A DNA stretch of 23,341 nt from an uncultured Oscillospiraceae bacterium (GTDB lineage: Bacteria > Bacillota > Clostridia > Oscillospirales > Acutalibacteraceae). The position numbers were made by a program, and so were the translations under genes. Below the pieces are notes generated by a model. The model saw nothing but the letters and a program-made list of their open reading frames with translations, had not been told where the DNA came from and searched no databases. Below are positions 5,148 to 13,483 of the stretch, one piece after another; position 1 is the stretch's first letter, and the number at the start of each line of letters is the position of its first letter. The stretch is from the NCBI GenBank assembly GCA_900553255.1, contig USCI01000037.1:1-23341 (forward strand). The letters are read 5' to 3'.

Positions 5148-7808
5148 TTACTGCGGCCGTGCAAAGGTACGCCTTTTCCTGCGCACCAGCACCAGGCCGG
5201 TCAGCGCCGCGGCACACACCGCCAGCGCCGCCGTCACCGCAGCCGGGACACCGGTATGCGGTACGTCGGGATTTTCGGGATCCGGATCCGGGTCGGGATT
5301 GGGATCAGGATCGGGCTCCGGCTGAACACCGCCGGAACCGCGCGGTCCGATTTCCCCGATATCGATGTTGACAAAGCCCAGCTCCAGCGCCGGCGAGTCT
5401 TCCCCGACGGTGTAATCCGCTTCATTGAGCAGCGGGTTGGCAAGCACCGAATGTGCATCCACCCGGAAGGTCTCCTTCCACTCCTCAAAAGTATAGAAGC
5501 TGCCCACACGGAAGATCTCGTCCCCCGCCTCGTGGCCGGCGAGATAATAGGTGTTATAATCGCAGGAGGCAAACCGCGCCGGCTGATCATCCGCCGTCCA
5601 CTGATCGTAGAAATCGATGAGCTTGCGGGAGGAACCATACTGCACAAGGATATTTTTCTCGAAGGTCAGGGTATGGTTCGGCTCGTTGTTGAACGTCGCG
5701 AAATACACCACCGGATACCGGCTGGAATCCGCGAGGAACAGGTTGTTGCGGATGACGTTGTCATGGCCCTTGAAATACGCCGCATAAGTTTTGGACGTGT
5801 TCCCCTGGGCAACGATGTTGTTGGTGATGGTGAAGTAGTCCGCACGGTCATCGAGATAGATGCCGATGCCGCCGCTCGTTTCGTTGCCGTAATCCGTAAT
5901 CAGGTTGTGGTCAACCACATTTCCGCGTCCGCCGCCCTGGCAGTAGAACACGCCGCCGTCCTCGGAATCGAGCATGAACCGGCTGATGTCGTTGTAGGCG
6001 AACAGGTTATTGCGGGCAAACATCCAGTCCTGCACGTTGTCGATGGTCACTTCCACGCCGTCGATCACCGTATCCTGGAAGCCACCGGACTCCCAGAAGC
6101 CGCCGTAGATGGCGATCCCCATCCGCGGCCCATTGGTCAGCTTGTTGTGAGTAATGACGTTGTCGCCGCTCTGAATGATCTCAATCGCGCCGCCGTGCAG
6201 GATCCGGGTGCCGACCGTGTCGATCACGCAGTCCATCACGGTATGGTTGCGGTTAACGTACTGGGAGATGGTGGTCGGAGCCGGTGCCTGCATCAGGATG
6301 CCGGCAAAGCCGCTGTCGGTGATGGTGGTGTTGAGCACCGTGTTGCCCTGGGAGTAATCGTCGAAGGTGATACCGGTGACACCGGCATTGTTGACCGCAC
6401 AGTTGACGATGGTCAGGTTGTAGTCGTGGTTCGCATAAATAACCGCTTCAATACCGGCCGTCTCATAGGTCATATAGTTGCCGGTCGAACCGGGCCAGAG
6501 ATACTGGTCGGTGAAGTTGGTCTTGCCGATCTTCAGGCCGTCAAAGGTGATGTTGTGCACCTTGCTGTCGGCGGTACCGACCAGACTGAAGGCGCGCGTG
6601 GCGGTCGGCGCCACAATCTCGACATCGGCAATGTCCCCGCGCGGAATATAATACACCATGCCGGTTTCAAAATCGTAGTAGAATTCGCCCGGCTCATCCA
6701 GTTCGCCCTTGACGTTGTAGAAGAAGTACCGGGAATTCGTGTGCACCTGATGGTACGGGCTTTCGATGGTTGCGACGTTGCCGTCGATGGAAAGCACCCG
6801 CACCACGCTGTTGATCCAGTAGCCGGCACCGTCTGCGCCATAGGTTTCCGCACCCGGCCAGTAGTTGACGAACAGATTGGACGGTTTCTCGTCCGCGGCG
6901 AAGGTCACCTCATTCGGGTCGAAGGTGAATTTGTTGGACCCGTCATAGCCCTTCGAGCGGGCATAGCCCTCGCGGCGGGCCATGATGGCCGCCTCGTCGC
7001 CCTCATAGAGCGCAAAGATATCGCGGCCGACCTGCGCGGAATAGATGGTATGCCCGCCGGCCGTTCCCGCCTCCGTCCAGCCGGTCACCGGCTTGGCGGC
7101 GAGGATCTCCACCTCTTCGCCGTTATAGTTGTCGAACTTCGGGATCGGGCTGGGATTCATGATGTACCGGTCTTCCACCAGGCATGGGTATTCCGCACTG
7201 ATGGTCACTTTGCCATATTTGATGAGGCTTTCATACAGCTCCATTCTGACAAGTCTCGGAATGCAGAGCAGCTCGCTTTCCGGCAATAGAAATATGTAGT
7301 CGATCCCCTGGGGGTATTCGTAATCCTGCTCATCCCGCAGCTGCACGGCTTGAGCCAATGCATTCGGAAGGGGTGTGATCAGTTGCCCGTCCACCCCCGG
7401 ACCGCTGAGCCGGACTGTCCGTTCGTCCCGCCCCTCCGTGAGGCCGACAATCAGCGTAGCCGAGGCATGGGGATTCTCCAAGGTGCCCTCTTTAGCGCTT
7501 TGAATGACTGTCGGAAGCTGATCCACAGAAGTTACAAAGAGGTAATCCGCCTCCTCCGGCGATACCGGCTTGGCATGGGTGAGCAGAAGAATCTGCTCGG
7601 TCAGCGTCGGGTTTTCCGGCGCACAGAAGCTCACACCGGCATCCAGAAGCGTTACGGCCACTGCCAGCATTTCCGGCGCGTCGCCGAACAGCTTTTCGCT
7701 CTGAAGCTGTATGCTGCACCGACGGCCCGGATTGGCCATAGCCTCCAGCAGGCATCGGAAAACCTTCTGGGAATCAAACACTTCGTCAAACGTATGCAGC
7801 TGTTTCAT
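5148..7808 (-). CDS. Chimeric frame: PhnH + PhnJ slice + sortase-anchored beta-helix protein
   Basis: One 886-codon frame joins three unrelated pieces. Residues 1-190 are nearly complete PhnH, a C-P lyase core subunit, ending at the family's C-terminal GID...IPR strand. Residues about 190-227 match the middle of PhnJ (pattern LYE...YG...YP...DRYIMNPSPIPKFDN, roughly residues 155-193 of the E. coli protein). The PhnJ radical-SAM cysteines are absent. Residues about 228-825 are a right-handed parallel beta-helix surface protein with many NxI/NN-turn rungs, beginning mid-domain without its signal peptide. A Pro/Asp linker (about 825-847), DVPHTG sorting-like motif (848-853), one membrane segment and an RRKRR tail follow. 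The N-terminus overlaps phnG by ATGA. Joins fall near 7238 and 7128. As a protein it makes little sense: cytoplasmic PhnH fused to a secreted domain. It is either a deletion product or an assembly chimera. Confidence 0.85.
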   Translation of the reverse strand: MKQLHTFDEVFDSQKVFRCLLEAMANPGRRCSIQLQSEKLFGDAPEMLAVAVTLLDAGVSFCAPENPTLTEQILLLTHAKPVSPEEADYLFVTSVDQLPTVIQSAKEGTLENPHASATLIVGLTEGRDERTVRLSGPGVDGQLITPLPNALAQAVQLRDEQDYEYPQGIDYIFLLPESELLCIPRLVRMELYESLIKYGKVTISAEYPCLVEDRYIMNPSPIPKFDNYNGEEVEILAAKPVTGWTEAGTAGGHTIYSAQVGRDIFALYEGDEAAIMARREGYARSKGYDGSNKFTFDPNEVTFAADEKPSNLFVNYWPGAETYGADGAGYWINSVVRVLSIDGNVATIESPYHQVHTNSRYFFYNVKGELDEPGEFYYDFETGMVYYIPRGDIADVEIVAPTATRAFSLVGTADSKVHNITFDGLKIGKTNFTDQYLWPGSTGNYMTYETAGIEAVIYANHDYNLTIVNCAVNNAGVTGITFDDYSQGNTVLNTTITDSGFAGILMQAPAPTTISQYVNRNHTVMDCVIDTVGTRILHGGAIEIIQSGDNVITHNKLTNGPRMGIAIYGGFWESGGFQDTVIDGVEVTIDNVQDWMFARNNLFAYNDISRFMLDSEDGGVFYCQGGGRGNVVDHNLITDYGNETSGGIGIYLDDRADYFTITNNIVAQGNTSKTYAAYFKGHDNVIRNNLFLADSSRYPVVYFATFNNEPNHTLTFEKNILVQYGSSRKLIDFYDQWTADDQPARFASCDYNTYYLAGHEAGDEIFRVGSFYTFEEWKETFRVDAHSVLANPLLNEADYTVGEDSPALELGFVNIDIGEIGPRGSGGVQPEPDPDPNPDPDPDPENPDVPHTGVPAAVTAALAVCAAALTGLVLVRRKRRTFARPQ

Positions 7809-8230
7809 GGTGCCACCTCCGAATCCATGGAATGGAAGCTGACCATAGTCTGCATGAAGAGGGCATTTTCCTTTTCCAGCCGATGGGTTTGTTCCTTCTC
7901 CAGCTGTTCCAGGAAATCGTACCGCTGGAATACGCCCTTATTGCAGGCCGCGTCGATCACCGCCATGTCCAGCACTTTATCAAAATCGTCCCCCATAATC
8001 ACGGCAACCCCTTTGGCGCCGTCCAGGTCCACAATCGCCTCGCTGACGATCACCTCGCCCAGATAAAACAGGCTCTCCTGCACCGGCTCCCGCATACGGA
8101 TCATGGCCAGGGACTTTTCCGGAGACTTGACAATCACGGGAGAATACTTCTCTTTGATTTCGCCGGCCAGCCTTTTGACTTCTTCTTTACCGGCCCGCGC
8201 CAGTATTTTGGATATCCGTCTTTTTTCCAT
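7805..8230 (-). CDS. phnG: Phosphonate C-P lyase system protein PhnG
   Basis: A 141-residue protein recognised as PhnG, a core subunit of the cytoplasmic PhnGHIJ C-P lyase complex, which couples phosphonate to ATP as ribose 1-phosphonate triphosphate. Family signs include MEKRRISKILARAG at the start, the segment RMREPVQESLFYLGEVIVSE (about 46-65) and VAVIMGDDFDKVLDMAVIDAA (about 75-95). Length is normal. A GAGGA site lies 8 nt before the ATG. It begins 11 bp after phnE and overlaps phnH by 4 nt (ATGA), so it is translationally coupled. With PhnI and most of PhnJ missing nearby, it cannot form a working complex from this locus alone. Confidence 0.9.
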   Translation of the reverse strand: MEKRRISKILARAGKEEVKRLAGEIKEKYSPVIVKSPEKSLAMIRMREPVQESLFYLGEVIVSEAIVDLDGAKGVAVIMGDDFDKVLDMAVIDAACNKGVFQRYDFLEQLEKEQTHRLEKENALFMQTMVSFHSMDSEVAP

Positions 8231-8240
8231 GCAATGTTCC

Positions 8241-8882
8241 TCATTTCACTTTCGCCTTGATTTTGGTAGAGATCATCTCTAAGATGACCACGGCGATCAC
8301 CACAATATAAGTCAGCAGTCCCATTTCATGCAGGTCGAAGTAGAAGCTGCCCGCCATAAACAGGTTGAATCCGATGCCGCCTGCGCCGGCCGCCGCGCCC
8401 ATGGCCACGGCGTTGGCGAAGTTTATCTCAAAACGCATAAAGGTCCAGGCCACCATTGATGTGATGGTGGAGGGCAGAATCGCCTGGCAGACGATCTGCC
8501 AGTAACGGGCGCCGTTGGCCTTCAACGCCTCGATGACGCCGGGATCCATTTCCTCAATGGATTCCGCGTAGGCTTTGGTCAGATAGGCGAAGCTGTGGAA
8601 GGTCAGGCCCGCCACCGCTGCCACGCTGCCCAGACCCGCCGAAACCGCAAAAATCAGCACCCAAAGCACCGTCGGCACCGCACGGGCTACCGCCACCACA
8701 CTTTTGACAATATTGACACAGACCGGATGGGCCAAATTACGCGCGCACAGGAGCGAGCAGAAAAAGGCCAGCACCGCGCCGATGATGGTAGAGAGCGTGC
8801 CCAGACAGAAGGTGACCAGCAGCTGATAGAGGACGCCGCCCACCGTATCCCGGGTCAGCTCCGGCGTCGTCCTTGATGGCAT
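8241..8882 (-). pseudogene. phnE: 5'-truncated phosphonate ABC transporter permease PhnE
   Basis: The frame from about 8863 down to 8241 encodes the C-terminal 200 or so residues of a PhnE-type ABC permease. It has several hydrophobic segments and the EAA loop EALKANGARYWQIVCQAILP, which contacts the ATPase. Normal PhnE is about 260-280 residues. Here the N-terminal cytoplasmic part and first membrane segment are missing. Upstream of about 8863 the sequence belongs to phnD in a different frame. The ATG at 8882 would give 213 residues but lies in phnD sequence and has no clear ribosome binding site. The partner ATPase gene phnC, which usually lies between phnD and phnE, is absent, consistent with one deletion removing the phnD 3' end, phnC and the phnE 5' end. 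Confidence 0.85.
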
Positions 8883-9639
8883 ATACAGAACCGGTAGCAT
8901 TGGGTTCTCCCTCCACGCAGTCGGCATAGGGGGCGATTTCGGTGTCGCAGAAGGCAGCCACATCGGCTTTGCCCGACATGAGGTTGAATGCCGAACCCTG
9001 GTGGGAACCGCCAAACAGCACCTGGGAGAAAAGCATATCGTCGCCGCCCTCAATCAGATCGTCCTCGGTGAGGTTCCGGTCGCTGAAATGGCCGATGATG
9101 GAACTGGTCGGTACCTTAAAGCCGGAGGTAGAGCTGTTGGAAACAAAGGACATCTTTTTACCGACAATGTTGTCGATAGAATAACTGTCCCCGTCCGCAT
9201 ACTGGCCTTCATTTCCCTTTTCCACCGCCAGGAAGCTGTAGTACTTGGCGTCGTCCAGGGTGCCGGACTCGCCGGAGTTGACGAACAGAGGAAGCACCGC
9301 GTCGTTGGCTTCTTTAGCCTCGATATAGCCCTGGGCGCCCATGAAGCAGATCTGGGCCGTGCCGTTGGACAGGGATTCGATGGCAATGGCATAGTCGGTG
9401 GTCAGCTTCTGTTCTACCGTCTTGCCGGTAGCCTGTTCAATGAGCTTCGCATACTCCTCACAGGCTACGTCGTAATCCTCGGCGGATTCGTTGGGATACC
9501 AGACAAGGGTGATGGTGTCCGCATAGTCGTCGCCGGCACCGCCGCCGCTGGTGTCCGAACCTGTGCTGGAGCAGCCGGCCAGTACCGATACCGCCAGCAC
9601 ACCGCAAACTGCCACCGTAAGCATTTTCTTGAATTTCAT
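8737..9639 (-). pseudogene. phnD: 3'-truncated phosphonate-binding lipoprotein PhnD
   Basis: The frame encodes a lipoprotein signal (VLAGC, lipidated Cys at residue 23), a Ser/Gly linker and a phosphate/phosphite/phosphonate-binding PhnD domain. The domain includes SNGTAQICFMGAQGYIEA (about 91-108) and the SSTSGFKVPTS and GGSHQGSAFNLMSGKADVA ligand-binding segments (about 169-229). Recognisable PhnD ends near residue 259 (position about 8863), short of the family's 300-330. After that the reading continues 42 codons out of frame through phnE and stops at 8737. AAAGGAG precedes the ATG. The protein would lack the last lobe strands and is probably non-functional. Confidence 0.85.
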
Positions 9640-9689
9640 TTTGATTTTCTCCTTTTACAACAAAAATTTTTCAATTATGTACTCAGCTG

Positions 9690-10481
9690 TCAAGCTGTTG
9701 TTGCTTCTATGCGTTCCAGCAGACCGGGTAGCTCGCTCATGTTGCGGATCACATAATCCGCACCGCAGTCGGCATACGCTTTGCGGACCCGCTCGATTTC
9801 CGCCTGCTGCTCCGGGGCCAGGGCCTCGTATTCTTCCTCGGAAAGCGCCATTAGGGAGCTTCCTTCCAGCAATCCTATGGTGATCAACCCGGCATTCTGG
9901 CCTTCCCTGATATCCGCAGCCGTATCCCCCACCTTGACGGCGGCTTTCACGGAAGATACTTTCAGCGTTTCCAACGCCCTGAAAATCATATATGGGTAAG
10001 GACGCCCCTGCTTATTGGTGGAATCCGAACTGAACCAGCAGTCCGGCTTGTATCCGCCCTTTCCTGCGGCCGGCACCACTATGGCCATCATCTCGTCGTT
10101 GTAACCCGTGGTGGAACCGATTTTGATCCCACGTTCCCTCAGCCGGGCTACGGCGTCCAGCACATGGGGAATGGGTCCGGCGTAATCCGGCAGCAGGGAG
10201 AGAATCAGCTCTTCGCTGCGCTCATATACCTTGTCGGCGTCCTTGTCCGTCCAGGGACGGCCATGTACTTCCTGCCAGAGAGCCGTGATGCGGGGCATCT
10301 CAAACATGGTCTGCACATGCAGCCGCTTGGACAGCCCCATGGGCCTGCGAATTTCTTCCGTAGCAGGGTGGATCCCCACTTCCTCAAAGGCCTGGCGGAA
10401 GGCCTCCACCGGGGCAAAGCATCCGTAATCCACCGTGGTGCCCGCCCAGTCAAAAATGACTGCTTCGATTTTTTGGCTCAT
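9690..10481 (-). CDS. phnX: Phosphonoacetaldehyde hydrolase PhnX
   Basis: A 263-residue HAD-superfamily enzyme that splits phosphonoacetaldehyde into acetaldehyde and phosphate. Motif I is DWAGTTVDYG with the nucleophile Asp at residue 11. The family-specific Schiff-base lysine is in MGLSK (Lys52). Motif II is GSTTGYN (about 137-143), and KQGRPYP and VGDTAADIREG supply the later HAD motifs. All key residues are present and the length is normal. It overlaps phnW by 4 nt (ATGA). Together the two form the complete 2-aminoethylphosphonate degradation branch, independent of C-P lyase. It is intact, unlike the transport and C-P lyase genes downstream. Confidence 0.95.
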   Translation of the reverse strand: MSQKIEAVIFDWAGTTVDYGCFAPVEAFRQAFEEVGIHPATEEIRRPMGLSKRLHVQTMFEMPRITALWQEVHGRPWTDKDADKVYERSEELILSLLPDYAGPIPHVLDAVARLRERGIKIGSTTGYNDEMMAIVVPAAGKGGYKPDCWFSSDSTNKQGRPYPYMIFRALETLKVSSVKAAVKVGDTAADIREGQNAGLITIGLLEGSSLMALSEEEYEALAPEQQAEIERVRKAYADCGADYVIRNMSELPGLLERIEATTA

Positions 10482-11575
10482 GCATGTTCCTCCTGCAGCT
10501 TCATATATTCCCTGAAAATATCCAAAAGCTTATCCATATCCTCCGGATAGATTTCTCCGATATTGCCGATGCGGAAGGTGTCGGCGTCGGTCAGCTTGCC
10601 GGGATAAATGGCGTAGCCGCGCTCTTTGATAAACTGATACATGTGCGGAAAAGAAAAAGCCGTGTTTTCCGGGTACAGGAAGGTGGTGATGATGGGGCTC
10701 TGCACCTCCGGGGCGATATAGGTCTTAAAGCCCAGTGCTTTCATCCCTTCAATCAGCAGCCGGTTGTTTTCCGCATACCGTTTCTGCCGGGCTGCTACGC
10801 CGCCTTCCTGCTCCAGCTCCCGCAGGGCCTGGGCGAAGGCCAGCACCACATGGGTGGGAGAAGTAAAGCGCCACTTCCCGTCCTTCTCCATCCCCGCCCA
10901 CTGGCCGTACAGGTCCAGGGACAGGCTCCGGGCCTTGCCGGCGCATTCTTCCGGCGCTTTCCGGCGGGCGATCACAAACGAAAACCCCGGGACGCCCTGA
11001 ATGCATTTGTTGGCGGAACTGATGAGAAAGTCGATCCCCGTTTCCTCCACAGGGATTTCGATACCGCCGAAGCTGGACATGGCGTCCACAATCAGCGTCT
11101 TACCGGCTTTCTTGACCACTTCCGCTGCTGCGTAAATATCATTCAGAATGCCCGAGGTTGTCTCGCAGTGTACGATGGCTACATGGGTGATACCCGGTTC
11201 CTCTTTTAACCGTTTCCCGATTTCTTCCGCATCAGGAACGCGATCGTATTTCTCCTCATAAAGCGTGTAGGGAATCCCGGCTGCTATGGCGATATCCGCC
11301 ATGCGTAAGCCATAGGCGCCGTTGGCGGCGATCAACAGCTTGTCCTGCGGCCCTACGGAGCTGGTCAGCACCGACTCTACCCCAAAGGTGCCGCTGCCCT
11401 GCATCAGCACGGCGGTATACCGGCTTTCATCCGCTTTGGCAATCTTCAAAAGCTCTTTGCGGATCTGCTGGGTGATGGCTTTGTAATCGTCGTCCCAGGT
11501 GCAGTGATCCACCAGCATCTGCTGCTTTACCGTTTCGGTGGTGGTCAGTGGACCTGGGGTTAATAGCTTATACAT
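10478..11575 (-). CDS. phnW: 2-aminoethylphosphonate-pyruvate transaminase PhnW
   Basis: A 365-residue class V PLP aminotransferase that converts 2-aminoethylphosphonate plus pyruvate to phosphonoacetaldehyde plus alanine. It opens with LLTPGPLTTT, typical of the family. The PLP-binding Asp lies in VDAMSSFGG (Asp164) and the Schiff-base Lys in SSANKCIQG (Lys190). GSGTFGVE (about 60-67) is the phosphate-binding turn. Length is normal. An AAAGGAGAA site precedes the ATG. It is the first gene of the phn operon; its 3' end overlaps phnX. The 5' region carries a TATTGC-N5-GCAATA inverted repeat that could be the operator of the DeoR-type regulator next door. Confidence 0.95.
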   Translation of the reverse strand: MYKLLTPGPLTTTETVKQQMLVDHCTWDDDYKAITQQIRKELLKIAKADESRYTAVLMQGSGTFGVESVLTSSVGPQDKLLIAANGAYGLRMADIAIAAGIPYTLYEEKYDRVPDAEEIGKRLKEEPGITHVAIVHCETTSGILNDIYAAAEVVKKAGKTLIVDAMSSFGGIEIPVEETGIDFLISSANKCIQGVPGFSFVIARRKAPEECAGKARSLSLDLYGQWAGMEKDGKWRFTSPTHVVLAFAQALRELEQEGGVAARQKRYAENNRLLIEGMKALGFKTYIAPEVQSPIITTFLYPENTAFSFPHMYQFIKERGYAIYPGKLTDADTFRIGNIGEIYPEDMDKLLDIFREYMKLQEEHA

Positions 11576-11603
11576 ACGGGGATTCTCCTTTGCTTTTGCG
11601 GTT

Positions 11604-11620
11604 TATTGCGTTTTGCAATA
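11604..11620 (-). promoter_or_regulatory. Inverted-repeat operator candidate upstream of phnW
   Basis: TATTGC (11604-11609) and GCAATA (11615-11620) form a dyad with a 5-nt centre, in an AT-rich stretch about 30 bp before the phnW start. A weak promoter, TTGCGG-N16-CAATAT, overlaps it on the minus strand. Repression by the adjacent DeoR-family protein is a reasonable guess only. Confidence 0.4.
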
Positions 11621-11693
11621 TTGTTTTATTGTTTAATATCCGCAAAAACAAGCAACCTTCGGTAAAAGACAAGTAAAAGCCCCGTTAATGAAG

Positions 11694-11724
11694 AAAACCG
11701 GCGGGAGTGCTCCCGCCGGTTTTT
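11694..11724 (-). terminator. Terminator of the deoR-type gene (bidirectional)
   Basis: Arms 11694-11707 and 11710-11723 pair almost perfectly around GTGC, with T-runs on both strands. It lies 12 bp past the regulator's stop and separates it from the phn operon, so phnW must have its own promoter. Confidence 0.85.
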
Positions 11725-11735
11725 GTGCATGATAC

Positions 11736-12494
11736 CTATTCAATGAGGATTCCTTTTTCGCGATACTTTTCCCGCGCGCCTTCCGTCACCTGATCGTCCA
11801 TAATCAGCCGTTCCACGGCCCCCACATCCAGCACTTTACATTTGGAACGTTTGCCCAGCTTGCTGGAATCCATCACCGCGATCACCTTTCGGGAATGCTC
11901 GGCTAAAAACCGGATGATCCCCACTTCGGACAGACGGAAATCCGTGAATCCGTCTTTATAGTTTACAGCGTTGATGGATAAAAACGTTACGTCCGGATAA
12001 TAGCGGCTGAATTCCTGTTCGCAGGTGATGCCGAAGGTGGACTGTTCGGTTGAGTCTACGTCCCCGCCAATAGCGATTACCCGAATGCCGGATGCCTGCA
12101 TCAGAATGTTGACAGCAGCCAGATTGTTGCTCACCACCGTGATATCCTTGCAATGAAGAACCATCTCCTGCGCCAGTATGGTATTAGTGGTGCCGGAGTT
12201 CAGCGCGACGATATCGCCTGGCTTCACATATTCCAGCGCCTTCCGGCTTGCTTCCCGTTTCAGGTCACTGTGGATGACTTCCCGGCCTTTGAAGTTGGAA
12301 AAAGCCCCGTAGGCTTCGGGAAGGCAGGCTCCGCCGTGAACACATTTGACGAGTCCATCCCGTTCCATCGCCTTCAAATCCCGGCGGACAGTGTCCAGGG
12401 AAACATGCAGCAGCTCGCTCAGTTCAGGGGTTTTAACGGTAGTCTGCAGTTGGAGCTGCTGCAGGATGATTTCGGCTCGTTTGTTATACAGCAT
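11736..12494 (-). CDS. DeoR/GlpR family transcriptional regulator
   Basis: A 252-residue repressor with an N-terminal winged helix-turn-helix (about residues 5-57; TPELSELLHVSLDTVRRDLKAM is the helix-turn-helix, HGGA closes the wing) and a C-terminal sugar-phosphate-isomerase-like ligand domain (about 75-235, with LNSGTTNTILA as the phosphate-binding loop and IGGDVD). DeoR proteins sense phosphorylated metabolites. Its place directly before phnWX suggests it controls phosphonate use, perhaps through a phosphonate intermediate. That is inferred from context. It has a good promoter (12529-12557), an AGGCGG site before the ATG, and its own terminator. Confidence 0.92.
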   Translation of the reverse strand: MLYNKRAEIILQQLQLQTTVKTPELSELLHVSLDTVRRDLKAMERDGLVKCVHGGACLPEAYGAFSNFKGREVIHSDLKREASRKALEYVKPGDIVALNSGTTNTILAQEMVLHCKDITVVSNNLAAVNILMQASGIRVIAIGGDVDSTEQSTFGITCEQEFSRYYPDVTFLSINAVNYKDGFTDFRLSEVGIIRFLAEHSRKVIAVMDSSKLGKRSKCKVLDVGAVERLIMDDQVTEGAREKYREKGILIE

Positions 12495-12528
12495 GGGGCT
12501 GACCGCCTTTTGTCTTTTCTTTTACATT

Positions 12529-12557
12529 AGCATACCATAACCGTTCTGTTTTCACAA
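12529..12557 (-). promoter_or_regulatory. Sigma-A promoter of the deoR-type regulator
   Basis: On the minus strand TTGTGA (12557-12552), 17-nt spacer and TATGCT (12534-12529), about 35 bp before the start codon. Confidence 0.7.
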
Positions 12558-12933
12558 GCAACGAGCGACCAAAACCTGTTTTATATGGAACCTTCTTTTT
12601 GCTTCGCGTCTCTTTCCTCTACTCTTCCGAGTCATCGGCTGGCCGTCATCCGAACCTTTTGCAAACCGTACGCACTGCTTCGGCGATCGGCAAGCTCTTT
12701 GCAATCCCGGCAGCCCTTGTCTTGAAATAAAGCTTTTTCCGCCGGGAACCACGACCTTTTCTCATCTGGCAAAAAGGAAAACAACATATACAGCCTAACC
12801 CGCTGCATCGACCGCCCAGCCTCTGTTTCTATTGCACCGGAATTTCCACCGGACCAGCGCCCGAGCCGGCGTCGCTGTGAAGAATATGCATAAATCCGTG
12901 AGCAGCTGCCGGCTGCCCAATTTTTTCGTGCCT
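12558..12933 (-). other. Intergenic stretch with no recognised gene
   Basis: About 375 bp between the regulator's promoter and the small membrane protein gene. Minus-strand frames are open in places (a Lys/Arg-rich 66-codon frame at 12552-12752), but I see no ribosome binding site or recognisable family. It may be remnant DNA at the right edge of the phn cluster. Confidence 0.4.
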
Positions 12934-13188
12934 TCAGGATTTCCCCTCCCTGTTTTTAAGGCAGGACAGCAGCGTAACGAGGATGCCGATCAGCAAAACG
13001 CCGGCTGAAAGTCCCATCAGGATGCCGGCCGTGAAGTCTTGAAAGGGATTTCCACCAGCTGCCCTCGATACCACACCTAAAGCAATGCCAAGCACGATCA
13101 GCAGGATTCCCGTGAAGCGCTTCTTATCGCTTTTGAGCTTTTGGAATAACCGCATGGCTTTTCCTTTAAAAGGCTGGTCTTGATTCAT
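12934..13188 (-). CDS. Small two-helix membrane protein
   Basis: An 84-residue protein of unknown function with a charged N-terminus (KGKAMRLFQKLKSDKKR, about 9-25), two hydrophobic segments (about 27-41 and 51-73, joined by a short AAGGNPFQD turn) and a basic C-terminal tail. The start at 13188 is chosen because GGAGGAGGGG lies 6 nt before it. The alternative ATG at 13206 would place that Shine-Dalgarno inside the gene. It is transcribed away from the flavodoxin cluster. Confidence 0.7.
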   Translation of the reverse strand: MNQDQPFKGKAMRLFQKLKSDKKRFTGILLIVLGIALGVVSRAAGGNPFQDFTAGILMGLSAGVLLIGILVTLLSCLKNREGKS

Positions 13189-13483
13189 TCCGGTCCCCTC
13201 CTCCATTCTGCCTGTGGCTATTTATAGTTCAGAATACCACGGCTTCCGTAAAAGTTGCCATCATGCTTGCGTTATTGCCATGTAAAAAATGCATGGCACA
13301 GGGAGTTTTACGCTGATTTTACAGAGGCTTAACTGAGCAAGGGCAGCGTCTTAACCCAGACTGCGGTAGAATGAATGTGTATATCCAAATTATGGGGCAG
13401 TGCTATGCAGGTCTTCTCTTTTCCTGGCTGCTGCCTTGTCCGCTTTTATATTGGGAATTACAAAATATGAAGGGGCTGCGGAT

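Noticed and set aside
5280..5335. Short tandem repeat as a possible CRISPR or microsatellite
   Set aside because: It encodes the Pro/Asp wall-spanning linker of the surface protein; the repeats are codon-level only.
5256..7289. 677-codon plus-strand frame
   Set aside because: Antisense to the beta-helix region; the composition is that of a reverse-strand shadow.
8241..9053. Long PhnE frame starting at 9053
   Set aside because: The first 60 or so codons are phnD read out of frame; only the part below about 8863 resembles PhnE.
11575..11660. Pho box upstream of phnW
   Set aside because: AAAC-type repeats are present but spaced 8, 13 and 9 bp, not the 11-bp phase expected of PhoP sites.
12552..12752. 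66-codon minus-strand frame rich in Lys/Arg
   Set aside because: No ribosome binding site, no family resemblance, and it overlaps the regulator's promoter.
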